Notes under the pieces: generated by a model
Seen by the model: the letters and a program-made list of their open reading frames with translations, nothing else
What the model was told of the DNA's origin: nothing
The model's database searches: none
Assembly (NCBI RefSeq): GCF_033096445.1
Contig: NZ_AP028155.1
Coordinates: forward strand, 3,663,880 to 3,727,879
Length of the DNA: 64,000 nt
Origin: Butyricimonas faecihominis
Lineage (GTDB): Bacteria; Bacteroidota; Bacteroidia; Bacteroidales; Marinifilaceae
Direction: 5' to 3'
Part shown: piece by piece, positions 25,275 to 36,900 of the stretch
Position numbering within the stretch: position 1 is the stretch's first letter
How the letters are laid out: each line of letters starts with the position of its first letter
Translations under genes and position numbers: made by a program

Positions 25275-28200
25275 ATGCAAAAAAATCACATGGGCGGTAT
25301 CTCTATCGCTAAAAAAATTGTGTTGTATATATTCTTGGTATTTACAACACTAGGAGCTATACCTAGGGACACGTACGGGGCGACATCTTGTGTGTTTCAG
25401 GTCATCCAGAAGAAAGTAACCATTTCGATGAAAAATGCCACGCTGGAAACCATTCTTGCCGAAATTAACCGCCAGACGGGTATTGATTACGGTTTCCAAA
25501 GTAACGGGGCGGTAGATAAAAACCGACACTTCACCTTGGAAGTGAAGGATGTCTCCGTGGACGAGGCCTTGAAGACGTTGTTGAAAGACAGTCCATACGA
25601 TTATGTACTCGAAAAAAATCGGGTCGTGATCGTGGTTAAGGAGGCAAAACCGGTACAGTTGGTAGCAGTGACCGGGCGGGTTGTGGATGAAAAAGGGAAT
25701 CCCATTCCCGGAGCTACGGTGCTTATCCAAGGAACAACTCAAGGAGTGGCCACGGATGCCGAGGGACGTTACACGATCAATACCCGGCCGGAGGATGCCT
25801 TGCGGATTTCCTTCATTGGTTACAAGACAGAGGTAGTGCCGCTCAAAGGGAAAACGAAATTAAACGTTCGTTTGAATCCCACGGCCGAGAATATCGAGGA
25901 GGTAACCGTTGTGGCTTTCGGAGAGCAAAAGAAAGAGAGTGTGGTTTCGGCTATTACCACCGTGGATGCGAGAACCTTGAAATCTTCAAGTAGTGACTTG
26001 ACTTCCCAGTTTGCCGGAAAAATTGCCGGTATCGTGGGATGGCAGACGGGAGGTATTCCCGGTGCGTTGACGGAAGAAGAAATGAATACCAAATTCTACA
26101 TTCGTGGTATTACTTCCTTTCAATCCAAAGCCAATATCGATCCCTTAATTTTGATTGATGGGGTGGAATCGTCCAAGCTGGATCTTTCCCGTATGACACC
26201 GGAAGACATCGAGACTTTCAGTGTGATGAAAGATGCATCGGCAACTGCCATGTACGGGGCTCGTGGGGCAAACGGGGTAATCTTGATTACCTCCAAAAAA
26301 GGACAGGAAGGTAGTGTTTACACCTCTGTTCGTTACGAGGCGGTATTGAGTATGCCGACAAGGGAGATCGAGGTGGTAGACCCCATCAATTACATGAAGA
26401 TGTACAATCAGGCGTTGTTGGCTCGTAACCCGGATGCCACCCCGCAATACAGCGTGGAACGCATCGAACGCACGGGTTCTCCTTCATATCCTTCTTGGGT
26501 GTATCCGGCGAATGACTGGTACGACATCATGTTCCACAATTACTCCATTAATCACCGTGCCGGTTTGAATATCCGGGGTGGTTCCCGGTTGGTTCAATAT
26601 TACACGTCCGTGAATTACGTCCGTGATGAGGGGATGTTAAAAACTGATCGTCTGAACCAGTTCAAGTGTAATATCGAGAATAGCACGTTCTCTTTCCGTA
26701 CGAATCTGAATATCGACTTGAGTGCCGGAATTCGTTTGAATATTAACACTTCAGCGAACTTGGATAAATATCGCGGTCCTTATGCTGATGTATCGCAGGC
26801 ATATTACTTGGCTTTTAATGCCTCTCCGGTGGATTTTGCCCCGACTTATCCGGCGGACGAGTCATCCAATTGGCCGCATCTTCGTTTCGGTGCGGTGGAT
26901 CAAAGCACTGTCAATCCTTATTTGATATTGCATCAGGGATATAAGGATCGTCGTCGCTATTCGGCTGTTGCCCGTGCGGAGTATATTCACAATCTTTCTA
27001 CTCTTCTCAAAGGTTTGGAGTTACGGGCTTCGGTTTCCATGAACCAAACCGGGTACTATGCGAATGCTTATAAGACAACCCCTTATATGTATTCTCTGAA
27101 GAATTATGATTTTGAAACTGGAGTACATCAGTTGAATGCTTTGAATAGTAGTGAGGCATCAAGGACATTGGCGAAAGATAATGATGATAAGCATACCAAT
27201 AGTTCTCAATCTACGCAGATGAGTTACGAGGTACGGGGGCTGCATGTGGCAGCTTGGGGAGAACATCAGACCAGTCTGACCGTTGTGTTTAATTTGCAGG
27301 AAACTACTACTTCTCAAACAGCATCTGTGCTAGATGGTATTCCAAACCGGAATATGGGCGTGTCCATGCGCGGAACTTATGGATGGAGGGACAAATATTT
27401 TGCAGAGGCCAGTTTCGGGTATAACGGTTCCGAACGTTTTGCCAAAGATCATCAGTTCGGTTTCTTCCCTGCGTTAGGGGCAGCTTGGATTGCATCCAAA
27501 GAGAAATTTCTTGCCGACCACACGGCTCATTGGCTCTCTTTCTTGAAATTCCGTTTCTCGTGGGGTAAGGTCGGAAATGACGGTGTTATCAAGGACCCGC
27601 GTTTTACCCATTTACCTTTATTGAAAAATGACAGTGCGTTAGATCCCTCCCCAAGTGGGAATAATATATCAAGGCCTTTTGTGGCTTCTTATCCTAATGA
27701 GAAGCTCACGTGGGAAATTGCTGAACAGAGTAATATCGGTATCGAGACCAAATTTTTTGGAGGAATCGTGGAGCTTAATGCCGATATTTATCAGGAAATT
27801 CGCCATAATATCTTGGACTATCGCTATACGATGCCATCAACTACCGGTTTGGAACAACCGCAAATTGGAAACGTGGGCAAGGCTCGCTCTCGGGGTATTG
27901 ACCTCTCGGGTAAGGTGCAACATGCCTTTACCCCGGATCTTTGGATGATCTTGAATGGTACGTTCACGTATAGCAAGGCTACTTACAGGAAGATCGAGGA
28001 AGCAACTAGTAAACCGGCATGGCAGCGGAGAGAGGGACATGAACTGTCACAACAGATCGGTTATATTGCCGAAGGTCTTTTCCGCGATCAGGCGGAGATC
28101 AATAATTCGCCTACCCAAGGAGGTGATATCATGCCGGGAGACATCCGCTACCGTGATATAAACAAGGATGGAGTGATCGATGTGAACGATGCCACGTACA

Positions 28201-28724
28201 TCGGGTTCCCGACAACTCCCCGTGTGATTTACGGGTTTAGCGGATTCTTTAACTTCAAGAATATCGAGTTTAGTTTTGCTTTCCAAGGATCCGGGAAACG
28301 GGCTTTCTTTATGAATCCCCAAAAGATTAGTCCGTTTGAGGAAAACCGGGCTATGCTGAAAGCGATTTATGATGATCACTGGAGTGCCGATAACATGAAG
28401 GAACGTCCTTTCTGGCCGCGTCTTTCCACACAATCGATCATCGTGCATAATCCACAGGAAGAGTGGGGAGGATCGGAACAACGGAGGTCTACCTATTTTA
28501 TGCGGGAGTGTAGTTTCTTGCGTTGTACTTCTATTGAATTGGCTTACAATCTTCCGCGGGAGTTCCTGCAAAGGTTGAGAATGCAAACGGTGAAATTCTA
28601 TGCCCGTGTCAATAATCCCTTCTTGATCACGAACTTCAAGGTATGGGACGTGGAGTTGGGGGACAATGGTTTTAATTATCCGATTCAGCGTACATGGTCG
28701 ATCGGGTTGAACCTAAGTTTCTAA
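25275..28724 (+). CDS. SusC/RagA-type TonB-dependent outer-membrane transporter with STN domain
   Basis: An 1149-residue TonB-dependent transporter with the same plan as the SusC at 4912: signal peptide, STN domain (about 50-125; VTISMKNATLETILAEINRQ), regulatory-like domain (GRVVDEKGNPIPGATVLI), plug (GARGANGVILITSKKGQ) and a beta-barrel ending GLNLSF. Long stretches of the plug and of the C-terminal barrel are nearly identical to the first copy, while the central barrel differs. This suggests the loci import related but not identical substrates. Confidence 0.93.
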   Translation: MQKNHMGGISIAKKIVLYIFLVFTTLGAIPRDTYGATSCVFQVIQKKVTISMKNATLETILAEINRQTGIDYGFQSNGAVDKNRHFTLEVKDVSVDEALKTLLKDSPYDYVLEKNRVVIVVKEAKPVQLVAVTGRVVDEKGNPIPGATVLIQGTTQGVATDAEGRYTINTRPEDALRISFIGYKTEVVPLKGKTKLNVRLNPTAENIEEVTVVAFGEQKKESVVSAITTVDARTLKSSSSDLTSQFAGKIAGIVGWQTGGIPGALTEEEMNTKFYIRGITSFQSKANIDPLILIDGVESSKLDLSRMTPEDIETFSVMKDASATAMYGARGANGVILITSKKGQEGSVYTSVRYEAVLSMPTREIEVVDPINYMKMYNQALLARNPDATPQYSVERIERTGSPSYPSWVYPANDWYDIMFHNYSINHRAGLNIRGGSRLVQYYTSVNYVRDEGMLKTDRLNQFKCNIENSTFSFRTNLNIDLSAGIRLNINTSANLDKYRGPYADVSQAYYLAFNASPVDFAPTYPADESSNWPHLRFGAVDQSTVNPYLILHQGYKDRRRYSAVARAEYIHNLSTLLKGLELRASVSMNQTGYYANAYKTTPYMYSLKNYDFETGVHQLNALNSSEASRTLAKDNDDKHTNSSQSTQMSYEVRGLHVAAWGEHQTSLTVVFNLQETTTSQTASVLDGIPNRNMGVSMRGTYGWRDKYFAEASFGYNGSERFAKDHQFGFFPALGAAWIASKEKFLADHTAHWLSFLKFRFSWGKVGNDGVIKDPRFTHLPLLKNDSALDPSPSGNNISRPFVASYPNEKLTWEIAEQSNIGIETKFFGGIVELNADIYQEIRHNILDYRYTMPSTTGLEQPQIGNVGKARSRGIDLSGKVQHAFTPDLWMILNGTFTYSKATYRKIEEATSKPAWQRREGHELSQQIGYIAEGLFRDQAEINNSPTQGGDIMPGDIRYRDINKDGVIDVNDATYIGFPTTPRVIYGFSGFFNFKNIEFSFAFQGSGKRAFFMNPQKISPFEENRAMLKAIYDDHWSADNMKERPFWPRLSTQSIIVHNPQEEWGGSEQRRSTYFMRECSFLRCTSIELAYNLPREFLQRLRMQTVKFYARVNNPFLITNFKVWDVELGDNGFNYPIQRTWSIGLNLSF

Positions 28725-28743
28725 TTTAAACATATATGTAGCA

Positions 28744-30675
28744 ATGAAAAAATATTTATTATCAATACTTTGTGGCATTCTTCTGCTCCCTGGGTGTAAT
28801 TACCTTGATATGGTGCCGGAGAAAGACATTGAAACGATTGAATCGCTTTTTGAGCAGCGCACGAAAGTAGAGCTTTGGTGGAAAGGGCTTTATGCCGAGT
28901 TGAACAATATATTTGCCGATTTTAGAGTGAATACGGCTTATCTTGGAGCGGATGAATTTGTGACGTGTCAGGCGTTGCATAACTCTACCATGTACAATCT
29001 TGACGGGTTAAAGATTGCAGATGGCCTTCAGATGTCTCAGAATCCTTACGGGTCAATCTGGTACAGGATGTATGTTGTTATCCGAAACTGTAATATTTTC
29101 CTCGAAAATGTGGATCATACGTATAATATGAGTGAGGAAGATCGTAACTGGTGGAAGGCAGATGTGAAAGCGGTGAAAGCGTATGTTTATTTCGAATTGG
29201 TGCGTCGTTACGGGCCTATTTGTTTAATCCCACAGAATATGCCGGTAGATTTGCCGGTGAAAGATTATCAATTACCTCGTCAACACGTGGACTCTTGTTT
29301 CAAGGAAATCATTAATTTGTTGGATGAGTCCATGGAATACGTGCCAAAACATAGTCAAAGAATATCTAATTACGGCCATACGTTCAGCCTCGAAGCGGTG
29401 TATGCACTGAAAGCAAAAGTGTTGCTTTATGCTGCCTCTCCTCTTTTTAACGGGAATGCATTTTATTCCGATTTTAGGAACAAAAACGGGGAATTGCTTT
29501 TTAATTCCACTTACGATCGAAATAAATGGTTATTAGCTGCGGAAGCCGCTGATAAGGCAGCTGAAATGTGTGAAGAAGGCGGACGGGCTTTAATCTCGGG
29601 AGCAACCGGGAAAAAGACCGATTTGTTGAATAAGATGGCTGATATAGAGAATATGTCGTTCTCTCGCTTTAGCAATTCTGAATACCTGTTGGAATGGAAA
29701 TATCCATCTCCATTTTATCAATTTATTTTGCCGCGGTTAGTCGGTGATGATGATAATTTTGACTCTCAGGCGTTAGGCTGTCTTTCTCCTTCCATGAAGA
29801 TGGTGGAAATGTACTACACGGCAAATGGGTTACCTATTGATGCTGATATTACATGGAGTTATAGCAATCGCTATAAATTGGCTTCCGAGAGTAGCCCCGT
29901 GTACGAGGGTGTCATTCCGATGAATATCGATGTGGTGAATCTTCATCTTCGTCGTGAACCTCGGTTCTATGCTTGTATTGCGGGAGATAGGATGTATTGG
30001 CAACGAGGGACGAATACGGTAGATAAGGACTATAATTTTCTTGTAAAGGCACATAAAGGAGAAGAGCCATGGGGGACGCAATATGACTTTATTGTCAGCA
30101 ATTCATGGCAGAATATCAACGGTTACTGGTTAAAGAAACATTTGTTTTCGTGGTTTAATACTTTGGGATACGCTAACAATCTGCAAGGAAATGAAACGGC
30201 AGCTATCATCCGTTTGGCTGAAGTTTACTTGATGCAGGCGGAGGCTTGGAATGAATACTTGGATCAACCGGATAGCAAGGTGTATGATCCGCTGGATAAG
30301 GTTCGTGAACGTGCCGGAATTCTACCCGTGAGAGAGGCTTGGGGAAGTTATTCCAACAACCCGGTAAAAGTAACCACGAAAGTCGGAATGCGGGATATTA
30401 TTCATCAGGAGTATAGCGTTGAGTTCGCTTTCGAGGGACATCGGTACTGGGATCTTCGCCGCTGGTTGACAGCCCATCAGACAATGAATGAAAAACAATA
30501 TGGCTGGAATGTTATCGGGACCACGGATCAGGCCTTTTATAACTATGAAACGGGACCGGTTGTGGTATATAGCAGTAATAAATTTATTGCCCCGCGGGAT
30601 TATCTTGATCCGTTTGATGCAGAAGAGATTCTGATTTCCGGAATGGTACAGAACCCGGGATGGGGAGGTAAATAA
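28744..30675 (+). CDS. SusD/RagB-family substrate-binding lipoprotein
   Basis: A 643-residue lipoprotein (LLPGC lipobox) starting NYLDMVPEKDIE. It carries the family segment KADVKAVKAYVYFELVRRYG and the C-terminal FEGHRYWDLRRW. It pairs with the SusC 19 bases upstream. It aligns throughout with the SusD at 8371, but the middle, which normally forms the ligand site, is clearly more divergent than the ends. Confidence 0.93.
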   Translation: MKKYLLSILCGILLLPGCNYLDMVPEKDIETIESLFEQRTKVELWWKGLYAELNNIFADFRVNTAYLGADEFVTCQALHNSTMYNLDGLKIADGLQMSQNPYGSIWYRMYVVIRNCNIFLENVDHTYNMSEEDRNWWKADVKAVKAYVYFELVRRYGPICLIPQNMPVDLPVKDYQLPRQHVDSCFKEIINLLDESMEYVPKHSQRISNYGHTFSLEAVYALKAKVLLYAASPLFNGNAFYSDFRNKNGELLFNSTYDRNKWLLAAEAADKAAEMCEEGGRALISGATGKKTDLLNKMADIENMSFSRFSNSEYLLEWKYPSPFYQFILPRLVGDDDNFDSQALGCLSPSMKMVEMYYTANGLPIDADITWSYSNRYKLASESSPVYEGVIPMNIDVVNLHLRREPRFYACIAGDRMYWQRGTNTVDKDYNFLVKAHKGEEPWGTQYDFIVSNSWQNINGYWLKKHLFSWFNTLGYANNLQGNETAAIIRLAEVYLMQAEAWNEYLDQPDSKVYDPLDKVRERAGILPVREAWGSYSNNPVKVTTKVGMRDIIHQEYSVEFAFEGHRYWDLRRWLTAHQTMNEKQYGWNVIGTTDQAFYNYETGPVVVYSSNKFIAPRDYLDPFDAEEILISGMVQNPGWGGK

Positions 30676-30720
30676 ATGATGGATTTACGTTTGTAAATTT
30701 TAATCCTTAAAAAAGATAGA

Positions 30721-32070
30721 ATGATGAAAAATACCATTTTCTTATTATTATTTGTGTTCGCTTTGTTTGCCTGCGAGGACGATGATTCGGTTTTCGAACC
30801 ATTGACGGAAGGACTGGAGATCAAATTTACTCCGGTTGCGGGCGGGGCGATGATGCATTATCGCCTGCCGAATAATAGCGACATCTTTGCCATGAATATC
30901 CGTTACAAGGACTGGCAAGGATTGGATGTTTTGAAAGCCTGTGGATATAGTGGTGACTCGGTTTTGCTGGATGGTTTTACCAGAAGTCAGGAGGGGATAA
31001 AGGCTCAGATCTCTTTTGTTAATCAAAATAACGAAGAATCGGGAGCAATGGACTATCAATTTTCAACATTGGACAGTGCGCCTTGGTCTTTCTTCGATGA
31101 TTTGACGGTAAGATCCTCCTGGAATGGTTTTCAGGTGATCTATAAGAGTCCTTCGGTGATTACCGGTATGGTTCATGTTTTTTACTTGGGAACAAATCCG
31201 TTGACACAGAAGGAAGATACGATTCTGATGAGCAGTTTCCCGATTACTCAACAGGGAGATACGCTTAATTTTATACAGAAACAGGAAAGATCAAGTAACA
31301 CGGTCATTGTTCGGACGGAAGATTTTCACGGTTTCCGTGTAAGACAGGAAATTTATCCGGACATTGATGCCTTCCGGGCGGAGCAATGGAAGATGTCTGC
31401 AAGTGACTTTAATGATTTCGGCTTGTCGAGGGAGAGTGCTAAGGCTAAGACGGGAGTGGAATATCTTTTTGACGGGGAATTGAAAGGTTTGGAGCGCTTG
31501 ATCGCTTCCGCTTATGAAGACAAAGATTCGCGTCAGGGGACGGAAGTTTATGGAGCTTATCTTGCCGGTCCTTATGCTTATGGAAAGCCGATGATTCTCG
31601 ATTTGAGAGAACAGAAAATTCCGGCATGGATTCGTATTTATTGTCTTTATCCGATACTTGCTCAATATGCGGTTGGTCAGGCTACTTGGGGAAATGTGTG
31701 GATTGGTTCTTACGAAGACAAGGTGCCGTGCAAAATTTCGGTATATGGCAATAGTACCTCCCCGGATCCGGATGACGAAGGATGGGTTTACTTGGGGCAA
31801 TTGGATCAGAATCCCAAACGCGAGGCGGTAACCAAAAGATGGTCGCATCTTACAACAGATCTAATGTCGGCTCCTAAAGACGTGAATGATTTGGAAACGA
31901 AGGACCCGATTTACGTGGATATTCAATTTCCTCCTGTAAACAACAAGTATCGTTATTTGAAAGTGCTGGTACTCGACACGTTTGACACGTCAAAAGAAGA
32001 CGGGATAAATCGTAATTTACAAGAGTATTTTACGTTACAGGAACTGGAAGTTTATGTGAAAAAGGATTAA
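30721..32070 (+). CDS. Surface lipoprotein, DUF4959/DUF5126/DUF5000-like
   Basis: A 449-residue lipoprotein (LFAC lipobox) and paralogue of the protein at 10362. It shares GGAMMHYRLPNNSDIFAM, the central beta domains and the LFDGELKGLERL segment that opens the C-terminal discoidin-like part. It probably binds substrate at the cell surface beside the SusCD complex. Domain assignment is by resemblance. Confidence 0.75.
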   Translation: MMKNTIFLLLFVFALFACEDDDSVFEPLTEGLEIKFTPVAGGAMMHYRLPNNSDIFAMNIRYKDWQGLDVLKACGYSGDSVLLDGFTRSQEGIKAQISFVNQNNEESGAMDYQFSTLDSAPWSFFDDLTVRSSWNGFQVIYKSPSVITGMVHVFYLGTNPLTQKEDTILMSSFPITQQGDTLNFIQKQERSSNTVIVRTEDFHGFRVRQEIYPDIDAFRAEQWKMSASDFNDFGLSRESAKAKTGVEYLFDGELKGLERLIASAYEDKDSRQGTEVYGAYLAGPYAYGKPMILDLREQKIPAWIRIYCLYPILAQYAVGQATWGNVWIGSYEDKVPCKISVYGNSTSPDPDDEGWVYLGQLDQNPKREAVTKRWSHLTTDLMSAPKDVNDLETKDPIYVDIQFPPVNNKYRYLKVLVLDTFDTSKEDGINRNLQEYFTLQELEVYVKKD

Positions 32071-32073
32071 GTT

Positions 32074-33648
32074 ATGAGAAAGAGAAAATACATCATAAAT
32101 CTATTTGCGGCTGCCGCGTTGTTGGTGGGATGTGGTGAGAGCCTGGAAGACACGTATAGTGATTATGCCGGAGACGGAAAGATCCGTTACGTGGCAAAAT
32201 GTACAGAGGTTCATGCCACTCCGGGCTGGGAACGTTTGCTTGTGGAATGGATAAACGGGACGGATGCAACCGTTGATAAAATCAAGGTGATATGGTCATG
32301 TGAAGACCTGAAGGATTCGGTATTACTTCCCAGTACGGCCGAGTCCTACGAGCTGAAAAATTTGACGAACGGGACTTACCGTTTTGACGTGAGTGCCATA
32401 GATTTTTCGGGTAACGAGTCTTTGGTGGAAACCACCTATGGCCGTCCTTACACGAGAGAGCACGAGATCATGCTGGCCTTCACGAGAGGTGTTGTGAAAC
32501 CGTACTTCCTGAAAAACAAATTGATTTTCTTTTCTGATCAATGGAATGAGAATATTGATGAGATTAAATTGCAATACAAGGATACACGGGGTGATATTCA
32601 ATATTATACGTTTGACAAGGAAACGAGTTACAATGCTTTTATCACGATCGACGATGTGAGCATGAACCCGACGGATACGATTTATGTGCTTCGGAAAGGA
32701 AGGGTGGAAGGCTGTCCGGATCAGATTGAGTTTGATCCGCTGGCATTGAGCCACACGAAGATCTTCAGTTCGGGATTTGTAAATGCCATCGAACGTCGTT
32801 ATGGTTATTCAAACAAGACGAAAGAACAGGAAGTGGAATTTGAGAAATTTGTAGAGGGGGTGACAGAGTTGGAGTTTGATTACGATATGGAAACTTTTGA
32901 GGATGTGTTGTATTGTCCGAATTTGAAAAAGCTGATATTTGCGAAAAATCGGTATTTGGATTCGAAGTATACTTATTCGACAGAAAATGATTATCCCAAA
33001 TTACGGAGTGATATAGGAAGGAGTCTTCAAGTTTTGGATAAGGCCAGCGAACCGGATGTGTTGGGATTGAAAATCGAATGGTATGGTGGTTGGAATATTC
33101 CTTATTTCGAATCCGAAGAACCCCCATATATGGAATACATGGGATACTCCCCGCTTCCCGAGATGGAATTGATTGCACCGGAAGCCTTGAAAACGTATGA
33201 CAACGGGAGTAAGGTTAATTGTTCTCCTTCGGATCTTTATGCCGACTTGGATGCTTTGTTGGATGATAATTATCAAACAACATGGACCACCACGTCTAAT
33301 ACGGTTCCTCGTAAGTACGAGATGGCTATGGAATTGCTGGAGGAAACAGAGATTAGCGGGATAAAGATCGCGCAACCCTTGTATCACCCGATGATGGATC
33401 GACGGATGCAATACATCATGCCTTCTCAGATTTCCATTCAAGTGTCCACGGACGGAGGTCATTGGCAGAATGTCACTTATTTTGAAACCAATGAACTGGG
33501 ACGCGGATCGGGAGAAGTTACTTTGTTGAAATTCCCGGAAGGTTCCCGGCGGGTACGCTACATCAAGTTTACCTTACAGGATGGAACGGACCCGGGTGGA
33601 AACTGTGCGATTGCTTTGGGGGATATTCTTCTCTTTAAGTTGAAGTAG
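32074..33648 (+). CDS. DUF4998-like surface lipoprotein with discoidin-like C-terminus
   Basis: A 524-residue lipoprotein (LVGC lipobox) starting only 3 bases after the previous stop. The N-terminal DUF4998-like domain begins DTYSDYAGDGKIRYVAKC. The C-terminal part (LLDDNYQTTWTTT, AMELLEETEISGIKIAQ, RYIKFTLQD) looks like an F5/8 type C fold. It is the paralogue of the protein at 11708. Confidence 0.75.
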   Translation: MRKRKYIINLFAAAALLVGCGESLEDTYSDYAGDGKIRYVAKCTEVHATPGWERLLVEWINGTDATVDKIKVIWSCEDLKDSVLLPSTAESYELKNLTNGTYRFDVSAIDFSGNESLVETTYGRPYTREHEIMLAFTRGVVKPYFLKNKLIFFSDQWNENIDEIKLQYKDTRGDIQYYTFDKETSYNAFITIDDVSMNPTDTIYVLRKGRVEGCPDQIEFDPLALSHTKIFSSGFVNAIERRYGYSNKTKEQEVEFEKFVEGVTELEFDYDMETFEDVLYCPNLKKLIFAKNRYLDSKYTYSTENDYPKLRSDIGRSLQVLDKASEPDVLGLKIEWYGGWNIPYFESEEPPYMEYMGYSPLPEMELIAPEALKTYDNGSKVNCSPSDLYADLDALLDDNYQTTWTTTSNTVPRKYEMAMELLEETEISGIKIAQPLYHPMMDRRMQYIMPSQISIQVSTDGGHWQNVTYFETNELGRGSGEVTLLKFPEGSRRVRYIKFTLQDGTDPGGNCAIALGDILLFKLK

Positions 33649-33725
33649 AGGACGGTATCTCGATATGCTCGCTTGAGCAATTTTGATGAATCATTAAAAA
33701 GGGGGAGTCTGGAAAGTTGTTTTTT

Positions 33726-33852
33726 AACTCCCTCCCCCCTTCGGGGTACTCCCTCTATAAACAGAGGGAGAGCTGAGTTGCTTACCGTCTTTGGTAAGAG
33801 TTACCAGCTCCTCCTCTGTTCATAGAGGAGGTGGCCGAAGGCCGGAGGAGTT
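33726..33852. repeat. MITE-like imperfect inverted repeat with nested hairpins
   Basis: About 127 bases whose two ends are imperfect inverted copies (33726-33774 against 33806-33852; both arms begin AACTCC and end AGCT). Each arm itself contains a hairpin (CTCCCTCT...AGAGGGAG and CCTCTGTTCATAGAGG), and the centre holds CTTACC...GGTAAG. No protein is encoded. It looks like a small dispersed palindromic element lying between two genes of the second locus. Confidence 0.75.
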
Positions 33853-33902
33853 TGTTTCGCGACAGATAGAACTTTTCGGATGGCCCCTGCAAATAGATCG
33901 AT

Positions 33903-36900
33903 ATGCTAAAAATCAATCATTTTACCAAACTCTTTTTTAGCGGGATACTCTTGTTGTGTTTTTCCGGGGCTTTCGCTCAAGAGCAGGAGGATCGTCTCCT
34001 GCAACTGATGAAACGGGAGCTGGCGTATAGCATGGAGCAACTGAAAAAACAGGAAAGTGTCCCCTATTACATGAACTTGCGGGCGATGGACGACCGCACG
34101 ATAACAGTCGTGAGTTCATTCGGGGCCGTGACTACCTCTAACGAGAATCGTATGAGGACATTGGTGCCACAAGTTCGGTTGGGCAGTCCAGATTTGGATA
34201 ATTTCAAGTATAATATGCAGGGAGGGTTTGCCGGACCTAACGCGCAAGGAGCGCGAGGGGTCGTTTTGCCTTTGGATGATGATGCCACGGATGCGATCCG
34301 GGAAGCGATTTGGCGGGAAACGTTGAAACGTTACGAGTTCGCCCGTAATATGTACGATCAGGCGAAAACCCGGGCCACGGTGAGCGTGGCAGACGAGGAT
34401 AAAGCCCCGTGTTTCTCTGATGCTCCCATGGAACGTTATTACGAGGCTCCCTTGGCTGCCGGGAGACAGAAAATGGATATTAAGCGGGCTTGGGAACAGC
34501 GCCTGAACGAGGTTTCCGCCGTGTTCAAAACTTGCCCCGAGTTAAGCGAGGGATCAGCCAGTTTTAGTTTTCAGGTATTGCGCACCTATTTCGTGAATAG
34601 CGAGGGGAGCGTGGTGGTACAAAACCGGATTGCTACCCGGGTGATGTTGATGGCCTCTTTGAAAGCGGCTGACGGGATGGAACTGCCCTTGAACAGAGAC
34701 TATTTTGCTTACACGCCCGATGACTTACCGGATAATGATCGGATGATCGCGGATGCACGGGACATGATCAAACGCTTGCTGGCGTTGCGCGATGCCCCGG
34801 TGGCTGATCCTTACACGGGACCCGCCATCCTGTCCGGTCCTGCCAGTGGGGTGTTCTTTCACGAGATCTTTGGCCATCGGTTGGAAGGCCATCGCTTGAA
34901 ATCGGGCGGTCAAACCTTCAAGAAGATGGTGGGAGAGCAAGTGTTGCCTGTTGAATTTCAAGTGTATTGCGCGCCTTTGTTGAAAAGCTATGCCGATACC
35001 GATTTGTACGGTCATTACGTGTATGATGACGAGGGAGTGAAAGCTCGCCGGGTGGATAACGTGGTGAATGGCGTGTTGAAAGAGTTCTTGATGAGCCGGG
35101 TTCCGCTGGATGGTTTCCCGTCAAGTAATGGCCACGGTCGTACTTCCGGCGGGGGAGACCCCGTTTCCCGGCAATCCAACTTGATCATAGAGACCACTCA
35201 TCCCTACACGGAGGATGAACTTCGGGCCATGTTGGTGGCAGAGGCTCAAAAGCAGGGGAAGGAGTACGGTTACTATTTCCGGACCGTGACAAGCGGTTTC
35301 ACGTACACGGGTGAGGGCGGAAGTCTGAACTCCTTCAACGTGACTCCCTTGGAAGTGTACCGGGTGTTCGTGGACGGTCGCCCGGATCAGTTGGTGCGGG
35401 GGGTGGACCTGATCGGAACCCCGTTATCCATGTTCTCCAATATCGCGGCTGCCGGAGACAAGCCCAGCGTTTTCACGGGTGTTTGCGGCGCGGAGTCGGG
35501 ATGGGTGCCCGTGACGGCATCCTCTCCCACGATATTCGTGAGTAAGATCGAAACGCAACGTCGGGCGCAGGCTCGTGATATTGCCCCGATCCTGCCTTCC
35601 CCGAAACCGGAAGTGGTGAAAGAGAATAATCCGGATGATGTTATTTTTGCCGCGATGCGCTCCGAACAGGAACGTAACAAGGCAGCTTTAGTTCTTCCTA
35701 ACGGGCCGAAACCTTATTATATTTCGTACACGATAGCCCGCTATCGTCATTTTCAAATGGCGGCCTCGTTGGGAGGATTAATGCTTTCGAACGTGTCCCC
35801 GTGGCAAATGAGTGGCGGCACGCAGGTGTTGCTTGGTGATTACCAGAGAAACAGTGACGTGCAGTATCAGGAACAGATCGCTCCCGCGCAATTGCCTTCG
35901 GAGGTGGACTATGACGTGATTCGCCGCGGGTTGTGGGAGTCGTCCGATATGATGTACAAGTACGCTTTGGGTATGATGGCGCAGAAAATGAATTACCTGC
36001 AACAGAACCCACTTCCCTCGGAAGAGGCGGCGTTGGCAGATATGCAACCGCTCCCGGCGGTTACCCGTGTACAAGAGCGTCCGGAGGCCTACAAGATTGA
36101 TCAGGGTGTTTTGGAACGGCTCGTGACCGAGGTGTCTGCCGTGTTCAACGAATACAAGGAGATTTATAATTCCAGCGTGGCGATCAACGGGATGGAGGTG
36201 GATATGTACCGCCTGACGACGGAAGGGGTACAATTGAAAGAGCCGGGTGGATACGTGAGTGTCACGGTTTCTGCGGAAGTCCGAGGTGACGACGGTTCGA
36301 ACTTGGGGGATTCGTTCTCTCTTTCCCTGTTGAATCCGGCAGAGATTCCTTCGGTGGAGGAGTTGAAAGAGCGGGTGAAAGCGTTTGCCGAGGGATTGAT
36401 GCAATTGAAAGCGGCTCCTCCCGTGGCGGAATATTACAATGGCCCGATCCTGTTCGAGGGTGGTGCCGTGGCAACCATCTTGGCCAATAACTTGCTTTAT
36501 CGCGGCGGGTTGATTGCGGCCCGTTCTCTCATGCCTATGGGGCGGGGATTGGCGGATCAGTTCGGTCAGAAGATCATGGACGAGCGCCTGACGGTGAAGA
36601 ACTACACGAACAAGAAGGAATATAACGGAACCCCGCTATACGGTTATTACGAGGTGGACGGGGACGGTGTCACGCCGGAAGCGGAAATGGTGCTGGTGGA
36701 AAAGGGCGTGTTCAAGAAAATGCTGAACGGACGGATCCCCGCGTTGAAGGCTCCGGAGACCACGGGTAGTTCCCGTTTCATCATGTCACCGCAAAGCCCG
36801 ACGTTAGTGACGGGAACGGGAACGATCCACGTGCAGGCGGAAAAGGGCGTTGCTCACGAGAAGATGAAAAAGTTGTTGATCAAGGCGGCGAAAGCGGCCG

